From IMG/VR virus record IMGVR_UViG_3300024430_000001, positions 1-58,452 of that record: a stretch of 58,452 nucleotides of DNA; one strand, written 5' to 3'. Source of the DNA: a virus. A model generated the notes under the pieces. That model was not told where the DNA came from. It did no database searches and saw only the letters and a list, made by a program, of their open reading frames with translations. Made by a program: the position numbers and the translations under genes. Positions 24,918 to 31,511 of the stretch are shown piece after piece; the first letter of the stretch is position 1, and every line of letters starts with the position of its first letter.

Positions 24918-25235
24918 CTACTGCTGGTCGGGCTGCCGGATGGTCAGACCCCGCTGTACGAGCAGGTCGAGCACCTGCGCCGCGTGGGCTTCCGGGCTGA
25001 GGTCGCCTCGGTCGACGGCTTCGACCTCGGCGGCCATCTCGGGCGTGACCCCCGTGAGGATCAGCGGCCGGGCCTCGGCCGGGTAGTAGCCCAGGCTCGC
25101 CCACTGTGCGGCGACCTCCGGAGTGACCCGCGGGTCCATTCGGTACCAGTCCCCGCCGATGCGGGGCGTTGCGAGCTGTTCGGCCAGGCGGCAGTAGATC
25201 CGGACGTATGCCCAGGTCTCTTTGATGGCGTCCAT
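24918..25235 (-). CDS. Hypothetical protein, first gene of promoter copy A
   Basis: 105-aa mostly helical protein (IKETWAYVRIYCRLAEQLAT, PEAHAAQVLDLLVQRGLTIR). No family recognised. GAGGGAG lies before the ATG; the duplicated promoter at 25268-25336 drives it. Confidence 0.7.
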   Translation of the reverse strand: MDAIKETWAYVRIYCRLAEQLATPRIGGDWYRMDPRVTPEVAAQWASLGYYPAEARPLILTGVTPEMAAEVEAVDRGDLSPEAHAAQVLDLLVQRGLTIRQPDQQ

Positions 25236-25267
25236 TGGACTCCCTCTGTGTAGTTTTCAATCCCCCG

Positions 25268-25336
25268 TGCTTGTGCCTACAGCCTAACCCATCCTCCGTA
25301 ACATACGCAACATACATAAGTGTCAGCTAGGCGACA
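25268..25336 (-). repeat. 69-bp direct repeat, promoter copy A
   Basis: Identical over 69 bp to 26371-26439. Read leftward it holds -35 TTGCGT (25310-25305), an 18-bp spacer and -10 TAGGCT (25286-25281), plus upstream tandem GTATGTTGC/GTATGTTAC repeats and GCTGACACTTA. The stop codon of the gene at 25327-25803 lies inside it. Confidence 0.85.
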
Positions 25337-25803
25337 GAACGTGCGGAGCGGTCGTGCTTCGCAGCGATCCCCCACAGGTCGATCTCGCCGATGGCCTGCC
25401 GAATCTCCGGTACGGCAGCGTGCCATGCCTCCGTCCCGTCATACGGGCCGTAGATCATCTCGCCGTGGAGGGTGACCCCATCCGGCAGCACCGAAGCCAC
25501 GGCCTGCCGAAACTCCTCGACAACCGCGGCGACCTCAAAGCCGTCGTCGGTGATGCCAGCCAGAGCGACGTAGTCCTCCAGGTTATCTGAGCTATCGCCC
25601 ATGAGCAGGTGCCAGTTGCCGAACTCTGTGGTCGCTCCGGCGTCCGGGTCGACTGAGGGCGTCTCCTCCGGCTCGTAGGGGCTAACCAGCGCCACGGGCC
25701 GGCCGTAGTGGGTGATGACCACCTCGTCGCCGCGGATGATCGCGTTAAGCATGTCGCGCCACCCCCGCTGGATATCGGTCGACTTCATATCGATGCGGGC
25801 CAT
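25327..25803 (-). CDS. Phd/YefM-like antitoxin domain fused to an unknown domain
   Basis: 158-aa protein. Residues 5-45 (MKSTDIQRGWRDMLNAIIRG, then EVVITHYGRPVALVSPYE) match the DNA-binding N-domain of Phd/YefM antitoxins. The remaining 110 residues (NWHLLMGDSSDNLEDYVALA, VAAVVEEFRQAVASVLPDGV) are unlike the short toxin-binding tail of Phd and no toxin gene is adjacent. Probably a repressor or an orphan immunity-type protein. ATG 25803 is used because a hairpin separates it from the previous gene; GTG 25899 would overlap that gene by 4 nt. Confidence 0.65.
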   Translation of the reverse strand: MARIDMKSTDIQRGWRDMLNAIIRGDEVVITHYGRPVALVSPYEPEETPSVDPDAGATTEFGNWHLLMGDSSDNLEDYVALAGITDDGFEVAAVVEEFRQAVASVLPDGVTLHGEMIYGPYDGTEAWHAAVPEIRQAIGEIDLWGIAAKHDRSARSVA

Positions 25804-25847
25804 GATGTCTTGTCCTGTCTGCGAAATGGCGGTTATGGATTCCCCAC

Positions 25848-25888
25848 GCAGCCGCGTCGGGATCTCAGCTTCATCCCGACGCGGCTGC
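25848..25888. terminator. 16-bp perfect hairpin between minus-strand genes
   Basis: GCAGCCGCGTCGGGAT/ATCCCGACGCGGCTGC with a 9-nt loop, in the gap between the HTH protein and the Phd-like gene. No T-run on the leftward side. Confidence 0.65.
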
Positions 25889-25895
25889 ATTGTGA

Positions 25896-26354
25896 TCACA
25901 GCTGCTCGAATGCTTCCCCGAAGTACTCGCCGTCCGGCAGCAGCTCTTCGGAAGCACTAACCCGCACCCGGTCACCCACCTGCACGGGGCGCATCTCCGG
26001 TTTGTAAACCGCGCCGCCAAGATCCCCGATGACCGTGACCGTCTGGTCTCCGGCCTCGATTGTCAGCCGCGGCATGCTGCCGTACGGCCCCCGCTCCTGC
26101 GTGATGACCGCGACGGTGCCCTCGATCTGCCAGCGGATGTGGGTGGTCACGTGCTCGGTGCCGCGCCAATCTTTGCGGCGCGTCTTAATTTCCACCTGCT
26201 TGATCATTGCGTGCTCCTCGGCGGTGGGGAGGGAGGCGGGCTCGATGACCCATGCGCGACCGGCTTTAACGGCCTGGATGCGGCCGGTCCGACACCAGCG
26301 GCGAACGGTCGTGACGCTGACCTGGACTTTCTCGGCTGCCTGCGCGGTGTTCAT
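25896..26354 (-). CDS. HTH (excisionase/MerR-like) protein with C-terminal domain
   Basis: 152-aa protein. Residues 1-45 (NTAQAAEKVQVSVTTVRRWC, then GRIQAVKAGRAWVIEP) form the helix-turn-helix and wing of excisionase/MerR-type DNA-binding domains. Residues 70-152 are beta-rich (VAVITQERGPYGSMPRLTIE, VTVIGDLGGAVYKPEMRPVQ). ATG 26354 follows GAGGGAGG and is the first gene behind promoter copy B. Confidence 0.72.
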   Translation of the reverse strand: MNTAQAAEKVQVSVTTVRRWCRTGRIQAVKAGRAWVIEPASLPTAEEHAMIKQVEIKTRRKDWRGTEHVTTHIRWQIEGTVAVITQERGPYGSMPRLTIEAGDQTVTVIGDLGGAVYKPEMRPVQVGDRVRVSASEELLPDGEYFGEAFEQL

Positions 26355-26370
26355 CTGGACCTCCCTCTCT

Positions 26371-26439
26371 TGCTTGTGCCTACAGCCTAACCCATCCTCC
26401 GTAACATACGCAACATACATAAGTGTCAGCTAGGCGACA
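26371..26439 (-). repeat. 69-bp direct repeat, promoter copy B
   Basis: Second identical copy, 1,103 bp from copy A. Read leftward: -35 TTGCGT (26413-26408), 18-bp spacer, -10 TAGGCT (26389-26384). It drives the HTH and Phd-like genes. Confidence 0.85.
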
Positions 26440-26442
26440 TGA

Positions 26443-26532
26443 GCCGGAGATGCATCGCCGTCCAGTGACGAGGTCGCCGCGCTGCTCCTGCGTCAGGGCA
26501 TGCACGGCGACCTCATCGACGCTGAGGACTAA
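26443..26532 (+). pseudogene. Remnant of a plus-strand coding frame
   Basis: A 29-codon open stretch without a start, ending ALLLRQGMHGDLIDAED then TAA, directly after an in-frame TGA and just outside repeat copy B. It reads like the C-terminus of a gene but nothing upstream continues it. It may mark a past recombination at the repeat. Could also be chance. Confidence 0.3.
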
Positions 26533-26540
26533 GCGGCTGA

Positions 26541-26894
26541 CTAGTCGTTGAGCAGCGGCGCCCACGCCTGCCGCAACGCGCCAAGGATCCGCGGCCCGCG
26601 CAGCCACTCCAGCACCTCGCGTTCCTGCCGGTAGTCGATGGGGCACTGGTAGCAGATTCGGCGGCTGGACGTCAGGAGAAAGACGTTGAACACCTGCTCG
26701 TCCCGATCCTCCCCTGCCATAAAGAAGCCGTCGTGGAGCGGGTGGGTGGCGTCGTACCACTCCCAGGCGTATACCTGGTTGAGCGTTGGCGCAAGGGCGT
26801 CTATCCGTGACCTGAGATCGGCGAAGCTCGCGCAGCGGTTCAGATTTTCCGAGTCGTCAGCCACAATCGGCCGACTCACTTCCCACAGATGCAC
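26541..26894 (-). CDS. Hypothetical protein, third gene of the PNK-like operon
   Basis: 117-aa protein (SENLNRCASFADLRSRIDAL, VYAWEWYDATHPLHDGFFMA, then SSRRICYQCPIDYRQEREVL). No family recognised. GTG 26894 follows AGAGAGG by 8 nt; GTG 26912, overlapping the previous stop, is the alternative. Acts in the same leftward operon as the kinase-like gene. Confidence 0.6.
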   Translation of the reverse strand: MHLWEVSRPIVADDSENLNRCASFADLRSRIDALAPTLNQVYAWEWYDATHPLHDGFFMAGEDRDEQVFNVFLLTSSRRICYQCPIDYRQEREVLEWLRGPRILGALRQAWAPLLND

Positions 26895-26908
26895 CGGCTC
26901 ATCCTCTC

Positions 26909-27448
26909 TCACGTCGCGTCTGACCACAGGTCGGTCAAGGCCGCGTCGATGTCCTCGTCGGGGTGACTGGCGGTCGGCTCCGCTGGGGCTTCCTCGACGG
27001 CGGGCCGGTCGCCGGTCGGCGGGGGTCCGACCGCCTGGCGGCGCCGGTGCGCCCGCTGCTGCTTGCCGATCGCGTCAGCAGTCACCCCGTAGCCCAGTAC
27101 CGACAGCCGGTCGGCGATCTCCTGCTGGGTCGCCTCCCCCCATGCCGGATGGCAGAGCAGCCGTCCGATGTAGTCGGTGGCCTGGCGGGCGTACTGCTCG
27201 GCGGCCGCCCTTCGGCGAGCAACCTCGGCGATCCGCTGGGGGATCGGCAGCAGCATCAGATCAAGGTCGTCGACCGAACCGGCAGGCAGGAGGCTGCCGA
27301 CCGGGGGCAGGAAGATGAGGAGGCGATCCGGCTCGTCGGTCGCCTCCGCGCCGCCGTCAGCCGACTGGAGGTCGCCCGCTGTCTCCGGGAGCACCGACTC
27401 GTGGTCGGCGTCCAGCTCGGCGAGGGTGCGGTCCGTGGTCGCGGTCAT
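26909..27448 (-). CDS. Hypothetical protein with C-terminal HTH-like helices
   Basis: 179-aa protein. Acidic N-terminus (about 1-55), a helical middle (MLLPIPQRIAEVARRRAAAE), then an HTH-like TQQEIADRLSVLGYGVTADA before a basic segment QQRAHRRRQ. The acidic C-terminus ends ALTDLWSDAT. ATG overlaps the kinase-like gene's stop by 4 nt, so the two are translated together. Confidence 0.65.
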   Translation of the reverse strand: MTATTDRTLAELDADHESVLPETAGDLQSADGGAEATDEPDRLLIFLPPVGSLLPAGSVDDLDLMLLPIPQRIAEVARRRAAAEQYARQATDYIGRLLCHPAWGEATQQEIADRLSVLGYGVTADAIGKQQRAHRRRQAVGPPPTGDRPAVEEAPAEPTASHPDEDIDAALTDLWSDAT

Positions 27449-28095
27449 CGCGGGCTGGCTTCGGCTTGGTGTTCCGCCCACATCTGCCGGATGCGGTCGG
27501 CGCCGACCGGCTCGGGCCGGGCGTCGTCGGGTGCGGGCTGGGATCGGGCGAGGTCGCGGGCGATGCAGATCTCGATCGGCACGTCGAGCAAGCTGACGAT
27601 CTCCAGGCGAGCGCCGGCCGTGGCCGCTAGTGCGACCGCTTCCGCGACCCGCTCGGCGGTCAGATGAGTGTCGTCCATGATCACGTCGTAGCCGTGAGAC
27701 AGCAGCGCAGATACTGCCGCGTGCTGGATCACGCTCACCATCGCCTCAGCGTCGACATCGCCATGCGGCCACGGACCACGCCGCAGCATGGCCCGGATGT
27801 CATCCCTGTTGACGCGGGCACGCCGCGCCGGGTCGGTGGCCACCCAGGCTCGTGCCCAGGTGCTCTTGCCGGATCCAGGCAGACCGCGGGTGATGACGAG
27901 GGTGGGCGCGAACCGGTCGAGCAGTGCGCCGCGCTCCCGGTCGGACAGCTCGGCGCTGTAGGTCAGCATGCGCAGCGCGTCGCGGGCGTCGGCCAGGGTC
28001 ACCGCGCCCAGGGCACGCAGCGCAGCCTCAGCCTCGTCGATGAGCGGGTGGCCGGCCCACAGGCGCGGATCGTCGCGATAGGTGGGGTCGATCAT
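27445..28095 (-). CDS. Polynucleotide kinase-like P-loop protein
   Basis: 216-aa protein. Residues 66-200 match the 5'-kinase domain of T4 Pnk-type/AAA_33 enzymes: Walker A GLPGSGKST (71-79), ARVNRDDIRAML (94-104) and IMDDTHLTAERV (139-150). Such kinases phosphorylate 5'-OH ends of RNA or DNA, sometimes as part of tRNA repair. No phosphatase domain follows. The helical N-terminal 60 residues are extra. It heads a three-gene leftward operon. Confidence 0.82.
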   Translation of the reverse strand: MIDPTYRDDPRLWAGHPLIDEAEAALRALGAVTLADARDALRMLTYSAELSDRERGALLDRFAPTLVITRGLPGSGKSTWARAWVATDPARRARVNRDDIRAMLRRGPWPHGDVDAEAMVSVIQHAAVSALLSHGYDVIMDDTHLTAERVAEAVALAATAGARLEIVSLLDVPIEICIARDLARSQPAPDDARPEPVGADRIRQMWAEHQAEASPR

Positions 28096-28119
28096 GGCGG
28101 TCTCCTCTACGGTGTAGGG

Positions 28120-28150
28120 GAGACCGGGCTACTACGGGTGGCCCGGTCTC
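28120..28150. terminator. 10-bp hairpin upstream of the PNK-like operon
   Basis: GAGACCGGGC/GCCCGGTCTC with an 11-nt loop, followed on the plus side by TCTCTATG. It separates the 93-aa gene from the kinase-like gene on the leftward transcript. Confidence 0.55.
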
Positions 28151-28160
28151 TCTATGTCGG

Positions 28161-28442
28161 TCAGGCGCACTCGGTGCGCAGCTCGGGCAGCCAGCCGATC
28201 ACGTGGTCGTTGGCCTCGACGATCAGGCTCAGGACCGCGTCGAGTGCGTCCGCCCGTGCCGGTCCGGTGAACGAGCCGTCGGCGTAGGCCCAGCCGGGTA
28301 ACCGCTGGGCGGTGTTGTTGACGAGCCAGGCGTACACGGCGTCGGCTGCGGCGCGGGCGACGGTCGGGGTCTCGTCATCGGCGAATCCGCGGGCGGTTTC
28401 CGTGAGGGTCCATTCCGGGTCGGTCAGGGTCATCTTCGTCAT
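28161..28442 (-). CDS. Hypothetical protein under triple-dyad control
   Basis: 93-aa protein (ARAAADAVYAWLVNNTAQRL, ADALDAVLSLIVEANDHVIG), mostly helical, no recognised family. The ATG lies 11 nt from the nearest dyad and has no clear ribosome binding site. Divergent from the HTH gene at 28548. Confidence 0.65.
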   Translation of the reverse strand: MTKMTLTDPEWTLTETARGFADDETPTVARAAADAVYAWLVNNTAQRLPGWAYADGSFTGPARADALDAVLSLIVEANDHVIGWLPELRTECA

Positions 28443-28452
28443 GGTTTTAGTT

Positions 28453-28537
28453 TACGGCAGAAGTGCCGTATAAACCAAGAAGCTTACGGCGGAATCGCTG
28501 TAAACTTGCTGACACTTAATACGGCGGGAGTGCCGTA
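28453..28537. promoter_or_regulatory. Three 18-bp dyad operators between divergent genes
   Basis: TACGGC-AGAAGT-GCCGTA (28453-28470), TACGGC-GGAATC-GCTGTA (28485-28502), TACGGC-GGGAGT-GCCGTA (28520-28537). Centres are 32 and 35 bp apart, about three helical turns each. The outer two touch AT-rich -10-like boxes (TTATAC leftward, TATAGT rightward). Confidence 0.82.
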
Positions 28538-28547
28538 TAGTGGGGGT

Positions 28548-28790
28548 ATGGCAGAACGACTCGGCAACAACGCCGCAGCCGCCCACCTCGGCATACGGCC
28601 GTCCACGTGGCGCGACTACGTCGCAGACGGCCGCGCTCCTGCCCCTGACGGCATCGACGAAGGCTTCGGCAAGCCGTACTGGCTCAAGAGCAGCCTGGAC
28701 AAATGGCAGGCGTCGCGCCCCGGCCGCGGCCGCCGTCGAATAGGAGGCCACTTGGCGGATAGCGCCGAGGTACGGGCGGAGCTTCAGTAG
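28548..28790 (+). CDS. Small HTH DNA-binding protein
   Basis: 80-aa protein. GNNAAAAHLGIRPSTWRDYV is a helix-turn-helix of the AlpA/excisionase kind, followed by WLKSSLDKWQASRPGRGRRR. Likely binds the dyads at 28453-28537 and controls its own gene and the divergent one (inference). GGGGG precedes the ATG. Confidence 0.72.
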   Translation: MAERLGNNAAAAHLGIRPSTWRDYVADGRAPAPDGIDEGFGKPYWLKSSLDKWQASRPGRGRRRIGGHLADSAEVRAELQ

Positions 28791-28956
28791 CATGGACTCG
28801 TGATCGAATGGGAACTGCCGCACCATCGTGACATTAATTGTCGTTGATCCGACAGTGGCATGTACCTGCTCGTGATGAGATGACTGCCTTATGTCACTAG
28901 CCGCAAACGAGGAACCCGTGCGACGGTAACCTCAGGAAAGAAAGGGCGTTTAGCCA

Positions 28957-29181
28957 TTGCCACGCCCGCGTCACAGATACGGCGAATACGAGCAGTTGCT
29001 CACAGCACTGGAGAGTAAGAGGTGGCTGGTAGACGGAGGTGGAGATAGGCACTTTCGACTGAGGTGCCCCTGCCCGCGGCGATGTATGTTGGTCGTTTCG
29101 ACGACACCAAGATCGCGATCCGGCACCTTTCAGATCGTGAAACGGCAACTCCGCAAGCAAACGTGTTGGAAGGAGGACTGA
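28957..29181 (+). CDS. HicA-like putative toxin
   Basis: 74-aa basic protein. YEQLLTALESKRWLVDGGGD followed by RHFRLRCPCPRRCMLVVSTT and a C-terminal basic helix fits the small double-stranded-RNA-binding fold of HicA/YcfA proteins, with the His in DRHFR at the expected catalytic place. HicA toxins cut mRNA. The start is TTG with GGAAAGAAAGGG upstream. Its stop overlaps the next start by 1 nt. The 166-nt gap before it holds no other gene. Confidence 0.55.
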   Translation: MPRPRHRYGEYEQLLTALESKRWLVDGGGDRHFRLRCPCPRRCMLVVSTTPRSRSGTFQIVKRQLRKQTCWKED

Positions 29182-29495
29182 TGAACGACTATCTCATCTC
29201 TGTCGAGATGTGGTTTGTTGGCCCGGCCGAGAGCACGGAGGACGACTTCGAGGCGTTCCTGAACCAGGTGCTAGCGCAACTGGAGAACATCGAACGCGAG
29301 GTCACGCTCGCCGCCCGCCTACGCGAAAAGATGGCCGACTTCGGCACAGTTGCCGAAGGTGAGACCTTCGACGAGGCACTAGCCAGCTATCTGATCGACC
29401 TGAGAACCGCGCTTCACGCCGCCGGCGCTAACACGCAGGGGTGGCCGCAGTTCGTGGTCAAAGATCAGAAGGCTCACGAACTCCAATCGGCTTAG
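29181..29495 (+). CDS. Partner of the HicA-like protein
   Basis: 104-aa acidic protein (LISVEMWFVGPAESTEDDFE, FLNQVLAQLENIEREVTLAA, LRTALHAAGANTQGWPQF). It does not look like HicB, which starts with a partial RNase H fold. Size, charge and a translational coupling TGATG with an AAGGAGG site suit a neutralising partner. A strong terminator follows, so the pair forms its own unit. Confidence 0.55.
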   Translation: MNDYLISVEMWFVGPAESTEDDFEAFLNQVLAQLENIEREVTLAARLREKMADFGTVAEGETFDEALASYLIDLRTALHAAGANTQGWPQFVVKDQKAHELQSA

Positions 29496-29510
29496 CCCCC
29501 CTCAATGACT

Positions 29511-29540
29511 AAAGCCCCCGCCGAGTGCGGGGGCTTTTTT
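29511..29540 (+). terminator. Strong intrinsic terminator
   Basis: AAAGCCCCCGC/GCGGGGGCTTT with a 5-nt loop and T6 tail. Best rho-independent terminator in the window; ends the HicA-like pair. Confidence 0.92.
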
Positions 29541-29565
29541 CGCGTTCACCTCGCGCGGACGGGAG

Positions 29566-29748
29566 TCAGCCCCGCTGCCGCTTCGCCAGATACGCCGACC
29601 ACCGCTGTGTGCACACCTCACACCACACGGCTGGCCTGGTCCGCAGTGTCACATCCTGCGCATCGGCGGGGATCGGGATACCGCACTGGGTGTGGTCACC
29701 AGCGCCGGTCTCGTGGTCGGCGATATGCCGGACGTAGGGCTCGGTCAC
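29566..29748 (-). CDS. Small zinc-binding-like protein
   Basis: 60-aa protein with HTQCGIP and AVWCEVCTQRW, a His/Cys pattern common in short actinophage proteins (possible zinc site). GTG with GGGAGGAG 5 nt upstream; overlaps the gene before it by 4 nt. Confidence 0.65.
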   Translation of the reverse strand: MTEPYVRHIADHETGAGDHTQCGIPIPADAQDVTLRTRPAVWCEVCTQRWSAYLAKRQRG

Positions 29749-29897
29749 CGCTGCTCCTCCCGCAGCCAGGCCAGCAGCCGCTGGCACACCTCGTCGGAGT
29801 CATCCCACCTGCGACGCAAGGCCGAATCGCACAGCAGCCGCTCGGCCTCTGCCGCCCCAGGGTGGCGTGGGGTGAGGACCAGCTCGATGACGGTCAC
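29745..29897 (-). CDS. 50-aa hypothetical protein
   Basis: Helical protein (AEAERLLCDSALRRRWDDSD, CQRLLAWLREEQR). GTG with GGAGG 5 nt upstream. Both its ends overlap neighbours by 4 nt (GTGA), the pattern of genuine genes in this phage. Confidence 0.65.
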   Translation of the reverse strand: MTVIELVLTPRHPGAAEAERLLCDSALRRRWDDSDEVCQRLLAWLREEQR

Positions 29898-30070
29898 CAC
29901 TGCCTCCGCCTGATCGCCGCGGTCGCCTCGTCGATGCGCCGGCCCAGCGGCTCCCCGTCAGCACGCGGGCGTAGCCGCGGTCGGCGGCGGGTGGCCCGGT
30001 AGCGCGTGTGGCAGATGACCGTCAGCAGCGTCACCACAGCCAGAGCTAGCAGTCCTAGGGCTACATCCAT
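29894..30070 (-). CDS. 58-aa single-pass membrane protein
   Basis: Starts with a hydrophobic helix (VALGLLALAVVTLLTVI, residues 3-19), then a basic tail (RYRATRRRPRLRPR). First gene of a three-gene leftward operon. GAGGTGTGGC precedes the ATG. Function unknown. Confidence 0.65.
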   Translation of the reverse strand: MDVALGLLALAVVTLLTVICHTRYRATRRRPRLRPRADGEPLGRRIDEATAAIRRRQW

Positions 30071-30210
30071 GCCACACCTCGGTGGAGGGAGATGGTGCCG
30101 GGGATGCGGCGACTAGAGTGAGAGTGCGCGCGACCCGGCACGCGATGGGTTTCGAGCCAGGGGCCGAGTGGCCCGTCTCGATGTCTAACGCTCATTCAAG
30201 CCGATAGGTA

Positions 30211-30271
30211 GCGGAACACTCCACCACTGTTCCGCTGGAACACTTTGTGTACCGGACACTGCGGGTACCCT
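30211..30271 (+). promoter_or_regulatory. Operator and leaderless promoter of the first GntR gene
   Basis: Inverted repeat GCGGAACA/TGTTCCGC (30211-30218, 30228-30235) and a further GGAACACT (30237-30244). -10-like TACCCT (30266-30271) ends 6 nt before the ATG, so the mRNA is probably leaderless. Confidence 0.6.
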
Positions 30272-30277
30272 GGCGGT

Positions 30278-31024
30278 ATGGCCGAGCCTGCATTTCGCCT
30301 GATCGCGGACTCGATCCGCGCGGACATCACCGCCCGCCGCCTCGTCGAAGGCGACCGGCTGCCCACCGTCCGCGACCTGGCCGCCCGCTACGAGGTCCCG
30401 ATCGGGACAGTCACGCGCGCACTCGATCTGCTCCGCGCTGAAGGCGTGATCGTCTCCCATCACGGCCGCGGCCTCTACGTCCGCTCGTTCGCCCGGATCG
30501 TCCGCTCCTCACCAGGCCGGCTCGCCAAATCCCACTGGGGCGCAGGACATGCCATCCAGGACGCCGACACTGGCGACCGGGTCCGGGTCGTGCACGTCGA
30601 GGTCAGCGAGGTCCCCGCCCCGCCGTGGGCCGCCGAGGCGTTCGCACTGCCCGAGGGTGTGAGTGTGCTGGCCCGCGTCCGCAGGTTCGCCGTGGACGAC
30701 CGGATCGTGCAGCTGGCCACCTCCTACCTGCCACTGGCCGTCGTCCACACCGTGCCCTCCGTCGCCTACACCGGACCAGGACCAGGCGGGATTTACGCAC
30801 GCATGGCCGAGGCGGGACTGGAGCCGGTCAGGTTCCGGGAGCGCATCCGCAGCCGTACGCCCACTTCCGACGAGGCGACGATGCTGGCCCTGCCGACCGG
30901 GGTTGCCGTGCACGAGATCACCCGCTGGGCGTGGACACACGACGGGCAGTGTGTGGAGGTCAACCGCATGATTCTCGATGCGTCGGCCTACGACCTGGAG
31001 TATCTGTTCAGCTCGGAGGGCTGA
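30278..31024 (+). CDS. GntR-family regulator (HutC/UTRA type)
   Basis: 248-aa protein. Residues 8-72 form the winged helix (AEGDRLPTVRDLAARYEVP-type; PIGTVTRALDLLRAEGVIV; HHGRGLYVR). Residues 80-245 form a UTRA ligand domain (LPEGVSVLARVRRFAVDDRI; EVNRMILDASAYDLEYLF). The family includes KorSA-like repressors of actinobacterial conjugative elements. Probably autoregulated through the GGAACA repeats. Ligand unknown. Confidence 0.87.
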   Translation: MAEPAFRLIADSIRADITARRLVEGDRLPTVRDLAARYEVPIGTVTRALDLLRAEGVIVSHHGRGLYVRSFARIVRSSPGRLAKSHWGAGHAIQDADTGDRVRVVHVEVSEVPAPPWAAEAFALPEGVSVLARVRRFAVDDRIVQLATSYLPLAVVHTVPSVAYTGPGPGGIYARMAEAGLEPVRFRERIRSRTPTSDEATMLALPTGVAVHEITRWAWTHDGQCVEVNRMILDASAYDLEYLFSSEG

Positions 31025-31124
31025 TCGGTACCCGCCGCGCATCCTTCGTTAGAGCGCGGCGGGCCGGGCTGCCGGGTGTCTGTGCGGAGATCCCCTGATC
31101 GGCATGCCACCATCCACCATAAGC

Positions 31125-31185
31125 TGTCCAGTCCTGTCTAGTTGATGAACTGGTGTGAACAGAACTGGACATGTCTGATAACTGG
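31125..31185 (+). promoter_or_regulatory. Operator region of the second GntR gene
   Basis: TGTCCAGT (31125-31132) with its complement ACTGGACA (31164-31171), and three AACTGG copies (31148, 31163, 31180) 15 and 17 bp apart. Lies in the 181-nt gap between the two GntR genes. Confidence 0.6.
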
Positions 31186-31205
31186 CGCGGTGCCATCCTG
31201 GCACG

Positions 31206-31511
31206 GTGGATCGCTGGTCACGGACGACAGTGCGGGACCAGATAGCCGCCGACCTGCGCCGACGCATCGCCGACGGGGAGTGGCCCGAAGACCGGCGCAT
31301 GCCGGGTGAGGTGGCGTTATCCCAGGAGTACGAGGTGGCTCGGGGAACCATCCGGGAGGCGCTGGCCGTACTGCGCGAGGAAGGTCTCATTGAGACCGAC
31401 CGGGGCCGCGGATCATGGGTGGTACGACCGGTCAAGCGCCCAGCAGAACCGCCGCGGCGGGCCAGCCCGGACAGCTGGCGCACCTCGCCGTTCCAGCCGC
31501 CGCCCGGATGA
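31206..31511 (+). CDS. Short GntR winged-helix regulator
   Basis: 101-aa protein: only a winged helix (TVRDQIAADLRRRIADGEWP, MPGEVALSQEYEVARGTIRE, DRGRGSWVV) and a Pro-rich tail, without a ligand domain. GTG start. Probably a plain DNA-binding repressor of a nearby promoter. No ribosome binding site is obvious. Confidence 0.78.
   Translation: MDRWSRTTVRDQIAADLRRRIADGEWPEDRRMPGEVALSQEYEVARGTIREALAVLREEGLIETDRGRGSWVVRPVKRPAEPPRRASPDSWRTSPFQPPPG

Noticed and set aside
25260-26420. Peptide beginning MYVAYVTEDG encoded in both 69-bp repeats as an N-terminal extension
   Set aside because: The frame crosses the promoter -35/-10 and lacks a ribosome binding site; downstream ATGs with GAGGGAG are better starts.
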